Below are positions 24,005 to 35,836 of a stretch of 64,000 nt of DNA, in pieces; position 1 is the first letter of the stretch, and each line of letters opens with the position of its first letter. Source of the DNA: Isoetes taiwanensis (taxonomy: Eukaryota; Streptophyta; Lycopodiopsida; Isoetales; Isoetaceae); the NCBI GenBank assembly GCA_021234155.1, contig JAJEKV010000057.1, positions 8,960,108-9,024,107 on the forward strand, in the 5' to 3' direction. A program made the position numbers and the translations under genes. The notes beneath the pieces were generated by a model. The model saw nothing but the letters and a program-made list of their open reading frames with translations. It had not been told where the DNA came from and did no database searches.

Positions 24005-27000
24005 CTACGGATCAACACCATGTTGAGTAGCTATTCTTGCAATATGCTCCCTTCCAATAGCAAGGGTCTGTGACAGGTCCATTTCTGTATATCCAGTTGT
24101 TTCTGGGATGTCAACACCCATTGCCTGTGCTGCGTTCTGAACACGCTCTGACATATCTTGGCTATTAAACAATTCGTCCTGCAATTGCTCAGAATATTCA
24201 TTAGAGGGTACCAGCTTCTGCCTTTTAGGTGAAGGGTCGGGGAGGTTCTCCCACTTTGGGGGCTGGCTTGAAGTTCCCACATACTCAAAATTAGGAAGGG
24301 GCTTGTCCAGTTGCTTGGTTACCAGTGGCATTAAGGTGTCCAAGTTCTTGTTCAGTGCTTCAAGCTTCTTGAAAGTTGGATCTAGTTTTGCCTGTGCCTT
24401 CTCGATCACGCTCTATCGGTTCCGGGTCTCCCGACCTTTCTTGAAGCTTTTCTCGATCCAGTTTATCTAGCGGTGATCCATCCGGTGAGATCCGTTCCCA
24501 CGTGTTATATTAATATCAGGCATGTCGGAACGTTGCTCTTCACCTTGCTCACCTTGCTCTTCACCTTCCTCTTCCATGTCAGGCCTTGCCATTTTCTCTA
24601 GAATCTCGAAGAAAGATCTAAGGAAACGGCAAACCTTGTCATCATACTCAAAAGCAACACTCCGTTTTCCTTGCATCAACGCTACCCTTGAGGCGGAGTT
24701 CCTTTGAGAAGAAATCCAAAGCGCAACCTTCTAATGGTACCAGCTCCTTCACTATATAATAGACATAAGAGGTTTTTGCGGCTCTTGAGGGCGAAGTCGC
24801 CTTCCATAGCTGCCATGAGAATTTGGGTTTACTGTAAAGAACTCAAATACTTTCTTTTTGTTTTTGCATCTACCTCTTCGTAGCCATGTCGGATATTTTG
24901 GAAGAGGAGTGCTTTGTGGTGCTTTAGTGACTTGAGTCGGTCCGCGTAGCTCAAGTTGGGCTTAGCAGGCAAAGACACCGAGCGTCCTCTGTTTATTGTC
25001 ACATGGTGACATAATCTTTGGAATTCTTTTATATTTTTTTTGCTCTCTCCCATCCTTTCTCTTCATAAGCCCCTAGGGAAACATGGGAGCTACCTTGTAT
25101 CGGCTAAGGATCAGTACAAGCGGTTTGGCAAATGTCCCGATCGAGAAACATGACTATATGGTACACTTTTGCATGTGTCATGCCGCAACTCTGCTAAAAA
25201 AATCGTGTATTTTTTCACATCCCTGGCGTGGAAAAACTACGCATGTCAACAAAAATCAAAGCGGCATTTTTCGACCACCGTCACGGAACCACGAGGATGC
25301 CGGTTTTGTAACTTCTTTGCCGCGGTGTTTTGCTTCTCTTTCATTTTCACGGCCTCTTCGGCCTCATTATAGCAAAAATAGCTTCCAAAACGCGTAGGCG
25401 GATTACCTTGAGGCGCCTCTTTATTATAGTTCGCTTTGGCGTATTTGAAATCACGGTATGCGCAATATCCGGGGAGATGTTGCTCGGGCGAGCTCACGGA
25501 AAACATGAAGCCAACTCTTCAAAATTATTGTATAGCTTCTCACGAGATAGAATTGGCATATGATAACACTTCACGGCGCATGAGTGAAAGTGTTACGATG
25601 TCTAGAGCCCTCGACCGCAATTAAAGCGTCCACGCATATCCTTGTTGCACTTTCAAGAAAACCTTGCCTGTAAGATTTCATCCATCAATTGGCTTACCTC
25701 GGCATTGTTCATTCCTCGTAGGTTTCTTAGGAATGTCTTGTTGAAGAAATCCTTTGAAGGTTTCTCTCGGTAATTCCCCCGATCATCGGTGAGCTTTCGG
25801 CTTGCCCATTTGTTGACAACTTCTACGAGTTTAGACCGGGAAGATTCTTGCATAAAAGGAGGCGCTTCTCATCCTTCGGTTCCTTAACATTCAAAGTTGT
25901 GGTAGCCACCTCGACAAAATCCTGCCACGAAGTCTTTGGTTAGGATCGCGACGGCGATTTTTTCGAAACAAAGAAACAAAAACATACCACGGATGTCGCT
26001 GCAGTTCTGTTGGCCCTTGTGGAGGACATCAGAATGCCTTGTCTTTGGTTTCTTAGTTGTTGGAGCTTTTCTATCGGTGGTTCTTTGTATATCTTGTTTT
26101 ACTGCGATAACGTCGTTGTAATTTGTATAGAAATCTGAATGTATTCTTTGTTGGAGAGGTTACCATTTAATACGACTTCTTCTTCTTTTTGCATATGCTT
26201 TTGCAAATTCCAACCTTTGCTCGACATTGCCCACGCGTATATTATAAAAACTATGCAAACAAAAATCTTTGTGATTACCGAAATAATAAAAATTTCTTGT
26301 TTGCCGGTTCTTACGGGGCGACCAAGTGACTAATTTCACGCAAGTGGACAGAGATACACTAGTCGATTGCAAGAAGTTGTTCCACGAAGATCGCGACCAG
26401 CGATCCGGTTGAGCATATTTATATATATAACCAATATGCCAAGAAAGAAATAAATATGATGTAGAGACCTTGTTAAAGGATCAAATGGAGCGACATCGGG
26501 CGTAAGAACCTCCGTCGGGTATTTCTTGAAGCTTTTATCGATTAATACGTACATGGTCATTTGAATGGGACTCTATGTGTCATATTAGCGGGGCTGGCTC
26601 ATAATCGAAAATGCTCACCCTTTGGAACGGTTTACACCCATTGGGTAATATCTTTTGAACTCCTCGAGCTTGGATCTTTGTCTCTGAGCGGTTTCTTTTC
26701 TTCATCTGGATTAAACTTCAAATCTTCTGGCATTTGGGGTTCAGTTTTCCAGGGCAATAAGTGGCTGGTAGGTGTTGGTTTAGTGGAGGAGGAAGGAGTA
26801 GAAGATGTCGAAGGTTGCGCACCGTCATCCGTGCTCGCCTTTGGAATCTTTATCTTGAATGGCCTGATCCTCTGTGATGGCTGTTCTTCTAGTGCCTCAA
26901 AGTCTCTGGCGGGAGCAGTCAAAAGCATGACGGGAGCAGAAGGGTCCACTACGGCAGAACAACCAACATTTGTTGAGGGGGCTACAGCATTTGCTGAAGG

Positions 27001-27273
27001 AACAACAACATTTGCCTCCATGGGCACTACAGTATCCTTTGGAGTGGATGGCTCGCCAATAGCCTGCAAAGGGGCCACGGATCTCTTCTTTGCAACAGCT
27101 CTCAGCCAGTTGGTGTCCATCCTTGAAGGCAGTTTGTTGTCCTTAGTAGCCTTCAAAGCAGCAGAAGGAGGTTTCTTATCAGCTGAAAGACCCTTTCTAC
27201 ACATGCTAAATCCAACAAGTATATCCCTGTTGCACTTTATACCCGACAAACTTAAGGAATCATGGGGCGGCAA
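24005..27273 (-). CDS. Unrecognised multi-exon gene, probable transposon accessory gene
   Basis: Several minus-strand open frames suggest one gene read from 27273 down. The first (27273-26632, 213 codons) starts MPPHDSLS and contains a Lys/Pro/Ser/Thr-rich, low-complexity segment (GAQPSTSSTPSSSTKPTPTS). Later pieces at 25853-25653, 25053-24829, 24679-24467 and 24409-24005 are charged and probably helical. The last includes LDPTFKKLEALNKNLDTLMP and ends with an acidic Gln-rich region. Several joins would need introns, and frame changes are likely. GATCGC palindromes fall between the pieces. No known domain was found. The divergent position relative to the DUF7869 gene suggests both belong to one element. 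Confidence 0.35.
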
Positions 27274-27299
27274 TATCGGCCAAATCCCTTAGCGGTGGG

Positions 27300-29100
27300 C
27301 ATCCCCTTGCCGCTTTGCGGTTTGTTGACTTTACTACGCCAATCATAATGGATGGATCATAATTACGCCATCTCAAAGCGTACTCCAAAGCTGCGGTGAT
27401 GAGTATCTTCTCTGCTGCAAATTATTGCATCACGTACATTATTTTTGGTACCTCCCCATAGCAATAACTATACCTAGCTGCTTTCGTAATCTTACGGACC
27501 CTTGCCATTCACGAAGAACAAATACAAGTCCTTTCGGCGGTCTCCAGTGACATGAGGTTTTGCCTGTGAAATTTCAACACACCACTTCCTGCTTTTATCG
27601 GGTGTGACAATTCTGATCGGTTCTACATTGGGCCCGCGGAATAGTTCGAGGGCTGCAGAAGCAATTGAACACAGGTTAGATACACTAGTATTGGAAGAAG
27701 GTGTTCATAAAGATCGCGGCCGCGATCCGGTTGATCGATAACTAACTAAGAAAGGGTGTTACGTCACCATTATCTTTGGCAAGAACGCGGCGGCGTTCTT
27801 CATTACGGGTATTACATTTTATATAAAATGGTCGCCACTATCGCGGCCGCGATTGTCTTGAGCACTACCTTCCAGAAAAGAGGAAAGGTCGTGGTCACAA
27901 CTATCGCGGCCGCGATCCTGTCGACCATCTAACTATCCTAAAAAGACCTGGTAGCAGCTATGGCGATACCTATGCTAAAAAAAATCGCGGAAATTACCTT
28001 CTTTTTCGAGGGGAGGGCGCGAGACATGATGGGCTAGAAATTTTCCGGAAGAAGCTAGTAATTTCTTTGAGGGCGCTAGAAATTTTCGCGCGGGGTGATC
28101 AGAAAAATGACGCCTCTCTTTTTATAGAGGTCGCCATTATTATACGGGCCATTATTATGCCATTATGGCGGCGTCATTATGACATGATGACATATTCCCC
28201 ATTCCCCAAAAGCAACCCCGGCTTTGGCAAATGCGGGGCGGTGAAGCGTGAGAATTTGTGTGAGAGTGCACGTAGGGGCGGTGGAAAGGACGACAAATCA
28301 CCCACGGCATGTCGGTTTAAATTGGATAGGGACGGGGACATTAGGGCATAAAAGGTCCTTAGAAGGACAACATTTTGAAATTCAAATCCATTTCAAATGC
28401 GGTAAGACCCTCCAAGACTTTCATTGTTGCAAAGCTTGGGAAGGAGTTGTTCGAGGCGCCGGAGTTAAATTGAAGGCGCTATGGTGGATTACAATGGCGC
28501 TCAGATGAATTTCAAGGCATCCAAGCATATTTGATGTTGTAGAATTCATTGAAGGCCAAAGACAGGCAAGTTCATTCATTAAACTGTGTTTTCAGTTAAA
28601 TCTGCCGCATGCACCCCTTCTTTGTGTCTGGTAAATCAAATCCCGTTCTAATTTGGGAATATAGATTGCCTCTATCAACAATTCTTAAGATGTTCCTGTT
28701 TGTAGGCGTTGATGTCATTCATCTTCCTCTGATACAGGTGATCCTTACGGCATAGCTAGCAGTCATCAGGATCGCGAAGGCGATCTTGCCGAACATATTC
28801 TAGACTAAGGTACCATTTAATGCTCTCCCATAAAGTTACCCATCAATGCTTATTGATTCATCTACTTCTCCCGCAGGTCATCCCTACGACACAGCTAGTA
28901 CTCGTCCGGATCACGAAGGCGATCTTGCGCAAAGATAATCTAGACATAATCTAGACTATGGTATCGCTTGCTCTAGGTGCGTATAATCTAGACTATGGTA
29001 TCGCTTGCTCTAGGCTTATAATCTAGACTATGGTATCGCTTGCTCTAGGATCACGATAACGCTAACCACGTCCTTGCTTGAAGTTGGTTTGTCTGGCTAA
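27300..29100. other. Spacer between divergent transposon-like genes, palindrome-rich
   Basis: The stretch has no convincing gene. It holds the densest group of GATCGC..GCGATC palindromes. It also has three direct copies of a roughly 30-bp unit containing TCTAGACTATGGTATCGCTT at about 28950-29050. Open frames at 28067-28508 have no recognised domain. Confidence 0.45.
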
Positions 29101-29109
29101 CGTGAAGTT

Positions 29110-32100
29110 GTCTTGCTTGAAGTTGGTTGCTTGAAAGTGCTCTGTGACATCGCGGTGGCGTTTTCTCTGAGCAATAACGTCCATTGTGCTTGCAGACATG
29201 GCTGCCTCGAAGTCCATACTATTCCATGGAGTCAAAGTGGGCGAGGGAAAAGTACATGCCCGACAAACACCACAACTTGCCCTTGCCGAGAGATAAGCGT
29301 AGTAGTGTCTATGGAAGTTATTCTCGGCGGAAGCATTGGTTTGCCATTTCTGAACGAATTTGCAACACTCACGCGGATTCTTTGCGTGGGAGTTTTATTT
29401 TGTGGCCGGTCGCGATTGGATAGCTACCCTTACACAAGAACACGAAATATCCACACCGCCTGCCGCAGTTAAAAAATTGATTGGCTGGGGTTTGCAAGCA
29501 GGGAAAGCCCTTCCATGAATAACTTTCGAGGCATTTCAAGGGACGAGCTAGTAGAGAAAAGTTGCACACTACTCCATGGCTGCTGCAACATTAGGTATGC
29601 CCTTGGGGTGATCATCTTCATTGACCCTAATCGGTATGCCATCGGTGACATGAGATTGGGAGAAGACTACTTGGCGGCAACCATAATGAAGACATTCCCT
29701 ATGCGGATAGGCCGACCATGCGATGCCAAGCATGTCTTTGAAATGCCACGGTTACCGCGACACGGTGAGGTGGCGATTGCTTTGGTGTTAGTAGACAATG
29801 TTCTTTGTGTCAACACTCATAAAAAGCTAAAGAAAACAGGCGGTCATTGAAGCGAGAACCCTATGCCATGCAAATTGAGCTGAAAAGGCACCAAAGAGGA
29901 TGTCTGAGAATGGTGAACCCGGACCCACGTTCACCTCCGTGGCCACTAAAGGCGAGAGAAAAATCACAAGCAACTTCCATTTTAGACTTTAAGTCTTGGC
30001 TCTTTTGCATGCGAAGATCTTTGCGCAAACTTCTCAACGGTAGAGATAGCATGTATGCATAGGTTCTATTGGAACTTGCGAGCTTGAGACGGGACCACAT
30101 TTGTTTTCAACATGTTAGGCGTTTGTTCCGCGAGCGGCCTGGTCCAAAAGCGATGCTAAATAATAAGCGGTATGCTTGAAAGCATGGCATAGAGCCTATG
30201 GTATTCCAATGTCTACATTCTATAAGTGGCGAAGACTTTTCCTTGCTGGTCCGAGAGTTGCCGAGCATGGTAACGGGCACCGAAAAAAGCCGAGGCCTCA
30301 CACTCTCTCGTGGGAAGGCCATACTCTCTATGTACATAGATGAGAATCTGAGAGAGGCGATGCCCCACGGATCGAAAATCACTCTTGAAGGGGTGAGAGA
30401 GAATGTGAAGAGGCTCCCCCCTGTCCTAACTAAAAAGGACATTCTTCAAGAGGTGGGCGCCAATGTGATGGAGATGGCGGGCAAGCACATCTCACATTCT
30501 TCATTCTCCGTGGGTGGAAGCAAAATCACCGAGAGGTTGCAATAGCAAAGAGGACAGCTTTCTCCAAGTGCAATACGTATTGTAATAAAAAGAAAATGGC
30601 TAAAACCGAGAGATCCACGGGAGAGAAGAGAATTGCGAGATGGAAAGGAAGGAACACATGACAGCCCCGGATCTCTTGTAGGAGCTTGTCTTGGTCATGG
30701 AGAGCTTTGTCCCATCGATCAGGACCAGCTCACTATCATACATGATAAGATGGACCAAAACAAGACTATGATTCAAAGGCTGGAGAAATTAGCCAAATCG
30801 GTATGGAGAGGTGAGCGGCTTGAAAGTTAAGCGTGGCCCGGTGCAGCGATGCATGGCCATGGCACAGGTGCCTTAGGACATTTCTCACTCGACCTTTGGA
30901 AGGATGATTCAAATTTTCATGTTGGTTCCTTGAATCATGCTATCAAAACACTTGGAGGACACTTAGAAGACAATTGGGGCCATTTGAGAGAAGAAGCTCG
31001 GCACGAGGGCATGTGGGGAACCGCACTCCTAAGCAGTCGCGGGGTTGAGGAAAAAAAAAAAAACAATTACCTTTGGGGTAGACTTTGTAGCACCTCCTAA
31101 GCAACCAGCGCAATTTAAGAGGTTACCTAGGCGGCTCTACTTGCAGCTAGACAACTGCGCGGGGCAGAACAAGAACAGATATCTCTTCTCTTATCTATCC
31201 TATCTTGTGTGGTTGGGTGTTTTTGATCAAATCTGAGGTTGGCTTCATGATGGTAGGCCACACTCATGATGACATTGATGCGCTCTTCGGTAACTATTCA
31301 ACGTTAATGCGCTTGGTCGGATGCTCTAACTATTCGAACTAATGCAACTCTTAGAGAATGTAGCACGAAGGCACCAACACCATACCTTGTTACCGAGGTT
31401 CCCGATTGGAAGGGGTTCAGTAAAAGGTTACATTCACGATAAGAAGGACCGTTTGGTTGGTCACTTGGAGCCCTTATTATTCAAGTTCTGCATGAATGAT
31501 GGGTGGCCATTAATGTATTACAAGATGAGACCTGGTCATAGAGAATGGTTGCCAGAAAAGGGTATTCGGATGTGGAAAGAAGATGACAATGGTTTGCCAA
31601 AGATACCCGATTGGCTCGCCCAAGGCTGTCGAGCCATATGCATGCCTCAAGGACATAGGAGCATTGAGGTCGTCCATTGAAGTACATGATGCATTGGGCT
31701 AACATCTCGGGGCTGGTGTGAACTCGTGGTCTAATACCTACATGAGCGAGGTCATGGACTCTTTGGTGCGAAGTGATGCGTGTGCTAGGTGAAGTACCCC
31801 AGGACAATCGAGAAATTCAGAACCGGCCTCAAACAAGGCAAGTTGTGCTTCAAGAGCACGAATCTATTGGTCGATCCATATATGCCGCTCATTTGCCTAT
31901 GTTGGACCTGCTAAGGATAAACCCAAGAATGCGGTGGAGATATTTGACCCATACCAAGATGTGAGAAAGTTATGTTTCTTCTTGTAAGACCCAGATGCAT
32001 GTCCTACATGGGTAGCGTATATGCGGAAGAGGATCAATACAAGATCCCACCGCCCCTCATTATAACGAAGTTTTTGTTTCTTGGTGGGAGCTGTGGCTAG

Positions 32101-32160
32101 GAAAGGCACCGATAAATGCGGCTCAACGATGTCGGGATTCATTTGGCATAAAAAGTGGAG
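29110..32160 (+). pseudogene. DUF7869-type transposase-like gene, broken by frameshifts
   Basis: Fragments of a DUF7869 family protein run in order on the plus strand. An N-terminal part (29184-29423) includes LPRDKRSSVYGSYSRRKHWF. A middle part (30198-30545) has no assigned motif. Then comes the signature block LYLQLDNCAGQNKNRYLFSY at about 31138, continued in the next frame by MMVGHTHDDIDALFGNYS near 31245-31300. The C-terminal part (31342-31680) includes FKFCMNDGWPLMYYKM and WLPEKGIRMWKED. The DNCAGQNKN and GHTHDDID motifs are diagnostic of this transposon-derived family. The shift between LGVFDQI and the GHTHDDID frame is about one base within a contiguous motif, which points to a frameshift and not an intron. 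Further breaks follow, so the gene is probably dead. Confidence 0.65.
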
Positions 32161-32639
32161 GCGAATCTAATGACGGACCACGTTATCGACCTCTCAAAGC
32201 GATAGACTATGCTTGGTTTGTGGAACCGAAGCCATTATTGGTTGTGATACCTCCTATTGTAGGAATCCGGCTACAGGAATTGCTTGCTAAAGAGGCATCG
32301 AGGAAGGAGATGAAACTTGAGTCTTACTGGTACATTAAAGCATTTCACAATAGACTATTTATTATCCATAACATCACTACAATAGACTATTTATTATTCA
32401 TTCGTCTTGCATTTTTCATCTTAACACAAGAGCTCTTACACTATAACATGTTGAGCGGTGATTCATTCATCTTCGGGATCGTAGTAGTGATCCACGATAT
32501 CTCATAGCTCATCATTTCGGGGAAGCCAAATCGGATGGATCATCACACGAATTGGCTTGGGGCAAGTGAATCTCGGCCCAAAGCTTTTCTTCGGCGGTAG
32601 GGATCAAGAAGAAGATGCATGTCTAGGCAACCAACAAGA

Positions 32640-32745
32640 TCAGTGGCTCATTGAGCACTTGATCGCCTCGATGTGGTGGTGATGAAGGCAAAAATCCATG
32701 GGAGATGAATGAACTTTAGCCCTTGGGAAGTGAGAAGTTTTATAG
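32640..32745 (-). pseudogene. Truncated paralogue of the small gene at 33054-33299
   Basis: A start codon at 32699 follows a TATA-like CTATAAAAC (32737-32745) and a leader that closely resembles the leader of the gene starting at 33299. The frame resembles the start of that gene for about 18 codons (IEAIKC versus IRSFKC) and then stops at 32640. The upstream flank is also related for about 200 bp. This looks like a duplicate cut short by a stop. Confidence 0.45.
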
Positions 32746-33053
32746 TGAGGTAGAATTATTGGGGTAGACTTTACCCCAATTATTTGCGCGATGTATAAGA
32801 CTTTTGTATACATACAAGTATAATACATCTTTCGTATGGATATGTTTTGTGGATTCATGATGGTAGAAGTTTTTGTGCTTTAGTAATTCAGGTGTGATTG
32901 AAAAGCTTGCAGATATAGTGGAAGTCGAAGAGCACACCCCTATGATACATCAAACAATATTCATTGTGCTATTACATCCTTACATAGTTTATAGGTGCTC
33001 ATACCATTATTATATCATAAACAGATACAGTAGTCATCACTTATAACATTGAT

Positions 33054-33299
33054 TCACTCATCATCAACACCAAAGCACGTGATGCTATTCAGCTCATAGA
33101 TCTCTTGATCAGGAAGCCAGTAAATGTGGACCACAACACGAGTGAGCTTCTTGCAGGCACTAGCAGGACCATCAGCCTTAGATTGGAGCCATGGATCAAG
33201 ATTAACACCATTTCTAGCGCATTCATTCAGATCGTTGTAGCTCAAGTAGCACTTGAAAGATCGGATGTGCTGCTCGGGGCGAGGCATCGAGGAAGCCAT
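33054..33299 (-). CDS. Small 81-aa protein of unknown function
   Basis: The frame starts MASSMPRPEQHIRSFKCYL and ends ELNSITCFGVDDE. It has four Cys residues, a Trp-rich middle (DPWLQSK, HIYWLPDQEIYEL), and no signal peptide or membrane segment. The start is supported by a TATA-like box 34-42 bases upstream and by conservation of start and leader in the damaged paralogue at 32640-32699. I do not recognise the family. Duplication together with the promoter argues that it is or was a real gene, and not a chance open frame. Confidence 0.45.
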   Translation of the reverse strand: MASSMPRPEQHIRSFKCYLSYNDLNECARNGVNLDPWLQSKADGPASACKKLTRVVVHIYWLPDQEIYELNSITCFGVDDE

Positions 33300-33332
33300 G
33301 GAAGATGAATGATCTCTACCCCAAAGTCATTT

Positions 33333-33341
33333 GTTTTATAG
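33333..33341 (-). promoter_or_regulatory. TATA box of the 81-aa gene
   Basis: CTATAAAAC on the minus strand lies about 34-42 bases before the ATG at 33299. The same sequence is present in the duplicated copy at 32737-32745, 38-46 bases before its ATG. Position and conservation between copies support a core promoter, although the ATG distance leaves only a very short leader. Confidence 0.5.
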
Positions 33342-33878
33342 TGAAGTGAAATTATTGATGTGAATTATTGGTGTAGAATGTAGGGCCATTATTGGGCTTC
33401 TACAAGTATCATGTACACGTACAAGTATAACACATAATTTGTATGTATATGTGTACGTTAATTACCTCATGTTTGTTGGGCTTGAGAACTAGGTGAAAGT
33501 ATTCGTGCTTGAGCAAATAAGGTGTGCTTAAAATTCTCAAAATTGCGTTATTTTATCCAATTAATGAAATCATGCTTTCTAGCTTTGAGCTCGAATTTCA
33601 GAATGCAAGCACAAGAACGAAAACTAGAGAAACAGCAGTTGAAGAAGATTGAGGAAATAGAGGTCGCAAAGAGGGTATTCTCGAATAGGGCTCGCATGAA
33701 AACAGACAAAAGCTCCCGCTAGCTAGGCTTTTCATTCATCTCAGCAGTTTTTCTACAATGGTATAGTGGGTAGCTGCACATCGCAGTCTACCCAAAAAAT
33801 GAAAAACATAGGGAATATCCAGTTATAACACCTGGACCCCAAATAAAATTGTGTGCTACAGATGTTGCCTAGTGTACC

Positions 33879-33959
33879 TGCCGAGAGCTTATCGCCGGGA
33901 TTAAAAAACCCCGCCCTTTCGGATTTTCGAGGAAAAAACCTAGCGATAAAATCTCGGCA
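33879..33959. repeat. Conserved-core hairpin, copy 1
   Basis: A 17-base arm (33879-33895) pairs with 33943-33959 at 15 of 17 positions; the outer eight, TGCCGAGA/TCTCGGCA, are perfect. The loop begins CGGGATTAAAAAACCCC, has an inner CCTTTCGG hairpin and ends GGAAAAAACC. The same core recurs at 50500-50545 and 52602-52651 between arms of different sequence. Confidence 0.75.
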
Positions 33960-34232
33960 AGGGGCTTGGACAATGCAAGGCTGCTAAACGTTCCCACAAA
34001 AACAACCCACGCTCCACAGAGAATACCGAAGTCGCGCATCACCCCTGGACCTGCACATCACCAACAAAAAAACCAATGGAGAAAAAACCTCGAAAAGCGA
34101 GGGGATGGTCACGCGTGCCATGCAACAAAAAACAACATTTACACCTCGAAAGAGCGAGGGGCTGGTCACGCGTGCCACGTGACAAAAAAAAAAATATTTA
34201 GATTAATATATACATTAAGGGAGGGTGGGTAG

Positions 34233-34796
34233 GAGTCAAGGGAACTGCTGAGAGAGGAGAAAACGTCGATGACAAGTCGATGAAGAACCTGCAAGAAATA
34301 GCGATCCCCAAATAAAAACTAGAGCCCCAGAAAATGCATGCATGCATGGGAGAATGCATGCTCGCCTCTTCGAGAATACCGATCCGATGGCTCGTATCGA
34401 TGGCATTCTCGAATAGGGCTCGCATAAAAACAGACAAAAGCTTCCGACAAAAAGAGAACTTCCTTAACAAAACGGGATCAAGGTCGAAGGTTGAAGGTTG
34501 AAGGATGGCCAAAAAATAGACAAGATCGGGAAAGAACATGTCGCAACATGGAAAGAGACCTCAAACTGGAAAACCAAGCAGGGAGAAACCCCTCCCTGCC
34601 TGGTATCAAAGAAAGAGAGTCAAGGGAACTGCTGAGAGAGGAGAAAACGCCGATGAGAAGTCGATGAAGAACCTGCAAGAAATAGCGATCCCCAAATGAA
34701 CTAGAGCCCCAGAAAATGCATGCAATGCATGCATGGGAGAATGCATGCTCGCCTCTTCGAGAATACCGATCCAATGGCTCGGATCGATGGCATTCT
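34233..34796. repeat. Direct repeat pair of ~178 bp
   Basis: The segments 34233-34409 and 34617-34796 are about 93-95% alike, starting GAGTCAAGGGAACTGCTGAG and ending GATGGCATTCT. Both contain a TGCATGCATGCATGGG tract of variable length. A related fragment (TTCTCGAATAGGGCTCGCAT) appears at about 33676 and 34405. A duplicated ~60-bp unit with GGTCACGCGTGCCA lies at about 34090-34185. No long terminal repeat signature is evident. Confidence 0.7.
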
Positions 34797-35836
34797 TAAA
34801 AAAAAATAAGGCATTTTTTCTCTAAGTATGTGCTAGGTAACCAGTCAGATTGAGGGGTTTGGTCGATAAACCGGCAGTGAAGCCGTGAGCGATTGGAAAA
34901 CCTATCTTACTTTGATTTTTGACATTTTTTTCTTTATCTTTTGGCCGAAAACCCAAAGATCCAGCGGGCTACCAAATGTAAGCAGGCAGGTCATTGAAAT
35001 CCTGTTAACCTATCTTAACTTTAATTTTTTCCGGCCGACATTTTCTTTTCCTCTTTTCCTCTGGCGATGGAGGATGCCAGAGCTTTTGGTGATGGCGCTT
35101 CCATCGTCCATTGAGACATCGCAAGTCATTTTGTGATTTTAAAATTGTTGTGTGTGGCGCCTTTAGTTCTGGTAGTTTTTATTTTTATTTTGTATTGTCT
35201 ATCTCTGGTCTAATGCTTATTCATTTTTTGTAGGTTCTAGCATTTTTGCAAATGATTGCAAGTGTTCTTGAGCATTTTTTCGAGTCTGGAGTTCGGATTT
35301 TTTGAGTTTAGTTTGGATTTACGAGCATTTGAGCATTTGGAGTTCGGGTTTGAGCATTTGACGAGTCTGGAGTCTGGATTTACGGGTTTTGAAGTTGATT
35401 TACGAGTTTGGAGTTTCATTTTTCAAGGTTTTGACGAGTCTGGAGTTTAGATTTATGAGTTGGAGTTCTTATTGTGATTTTTGACAAGTTTGGGGGTTTT
35501 ATTTCTATAAATGTTTGACATCTGTTTAAGCTTTCTTTGCTATTCCTTATTTCTAACGAATTTTTTCTGTTCTGTAGAATTTTCCATGGCAGTTTTCATA
35601 AACTGTTAAGGTTTATCTCCAAGAAACCTTATATCACGGTAAAAGGTAATAGAGTGCTTTTTGCATGAATATTACTAAAGTTTACTCATCTGTTTAACTT
35701 TGTTGCAGGTTTTAGGGTCTGCAAATTTTGAGATCATACTAAGGTAAGTGTTTTCAGTTGCATGCAGAGTTTTCTACTTTCTTGCATAGGTACAAACTAA
35801 TATATAGACCTTGTTGTAGATCTGGAGTAGATTTGT

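Larger units (their letters stand above)
23680..29170. repeat. Dispersed GATCGC..GCGATC palindromes
   Basis: About a dozen short palindromes of the form (G)ATCGC-n-GCGAT(C) are scattered here. They lie near 23685, 23790, 25945, 26390, 27712, 27785, 27842, 27904, 28770, 28917 and 29150. The perfect form is GATCGCGGCCGCGATC at about 27712. The sites at 26390 and 27712 share longer flanks (ACACTAGT about 40 bp to one side, CCGGTTGA on the other). Their spread matches the extent of the two neighbouring transposon-like genes, much as the GGTTCGCC palindromes mark the MULE. Confidence 0.7.

Noticed and set aside
26561-27292. 243-codon plus-strand ORF
   Set aside because: It is antisense to the 213-codon minus-strand frame, whose Ser/Pro/Thr/Lys-rich composition is more plausible as protein.
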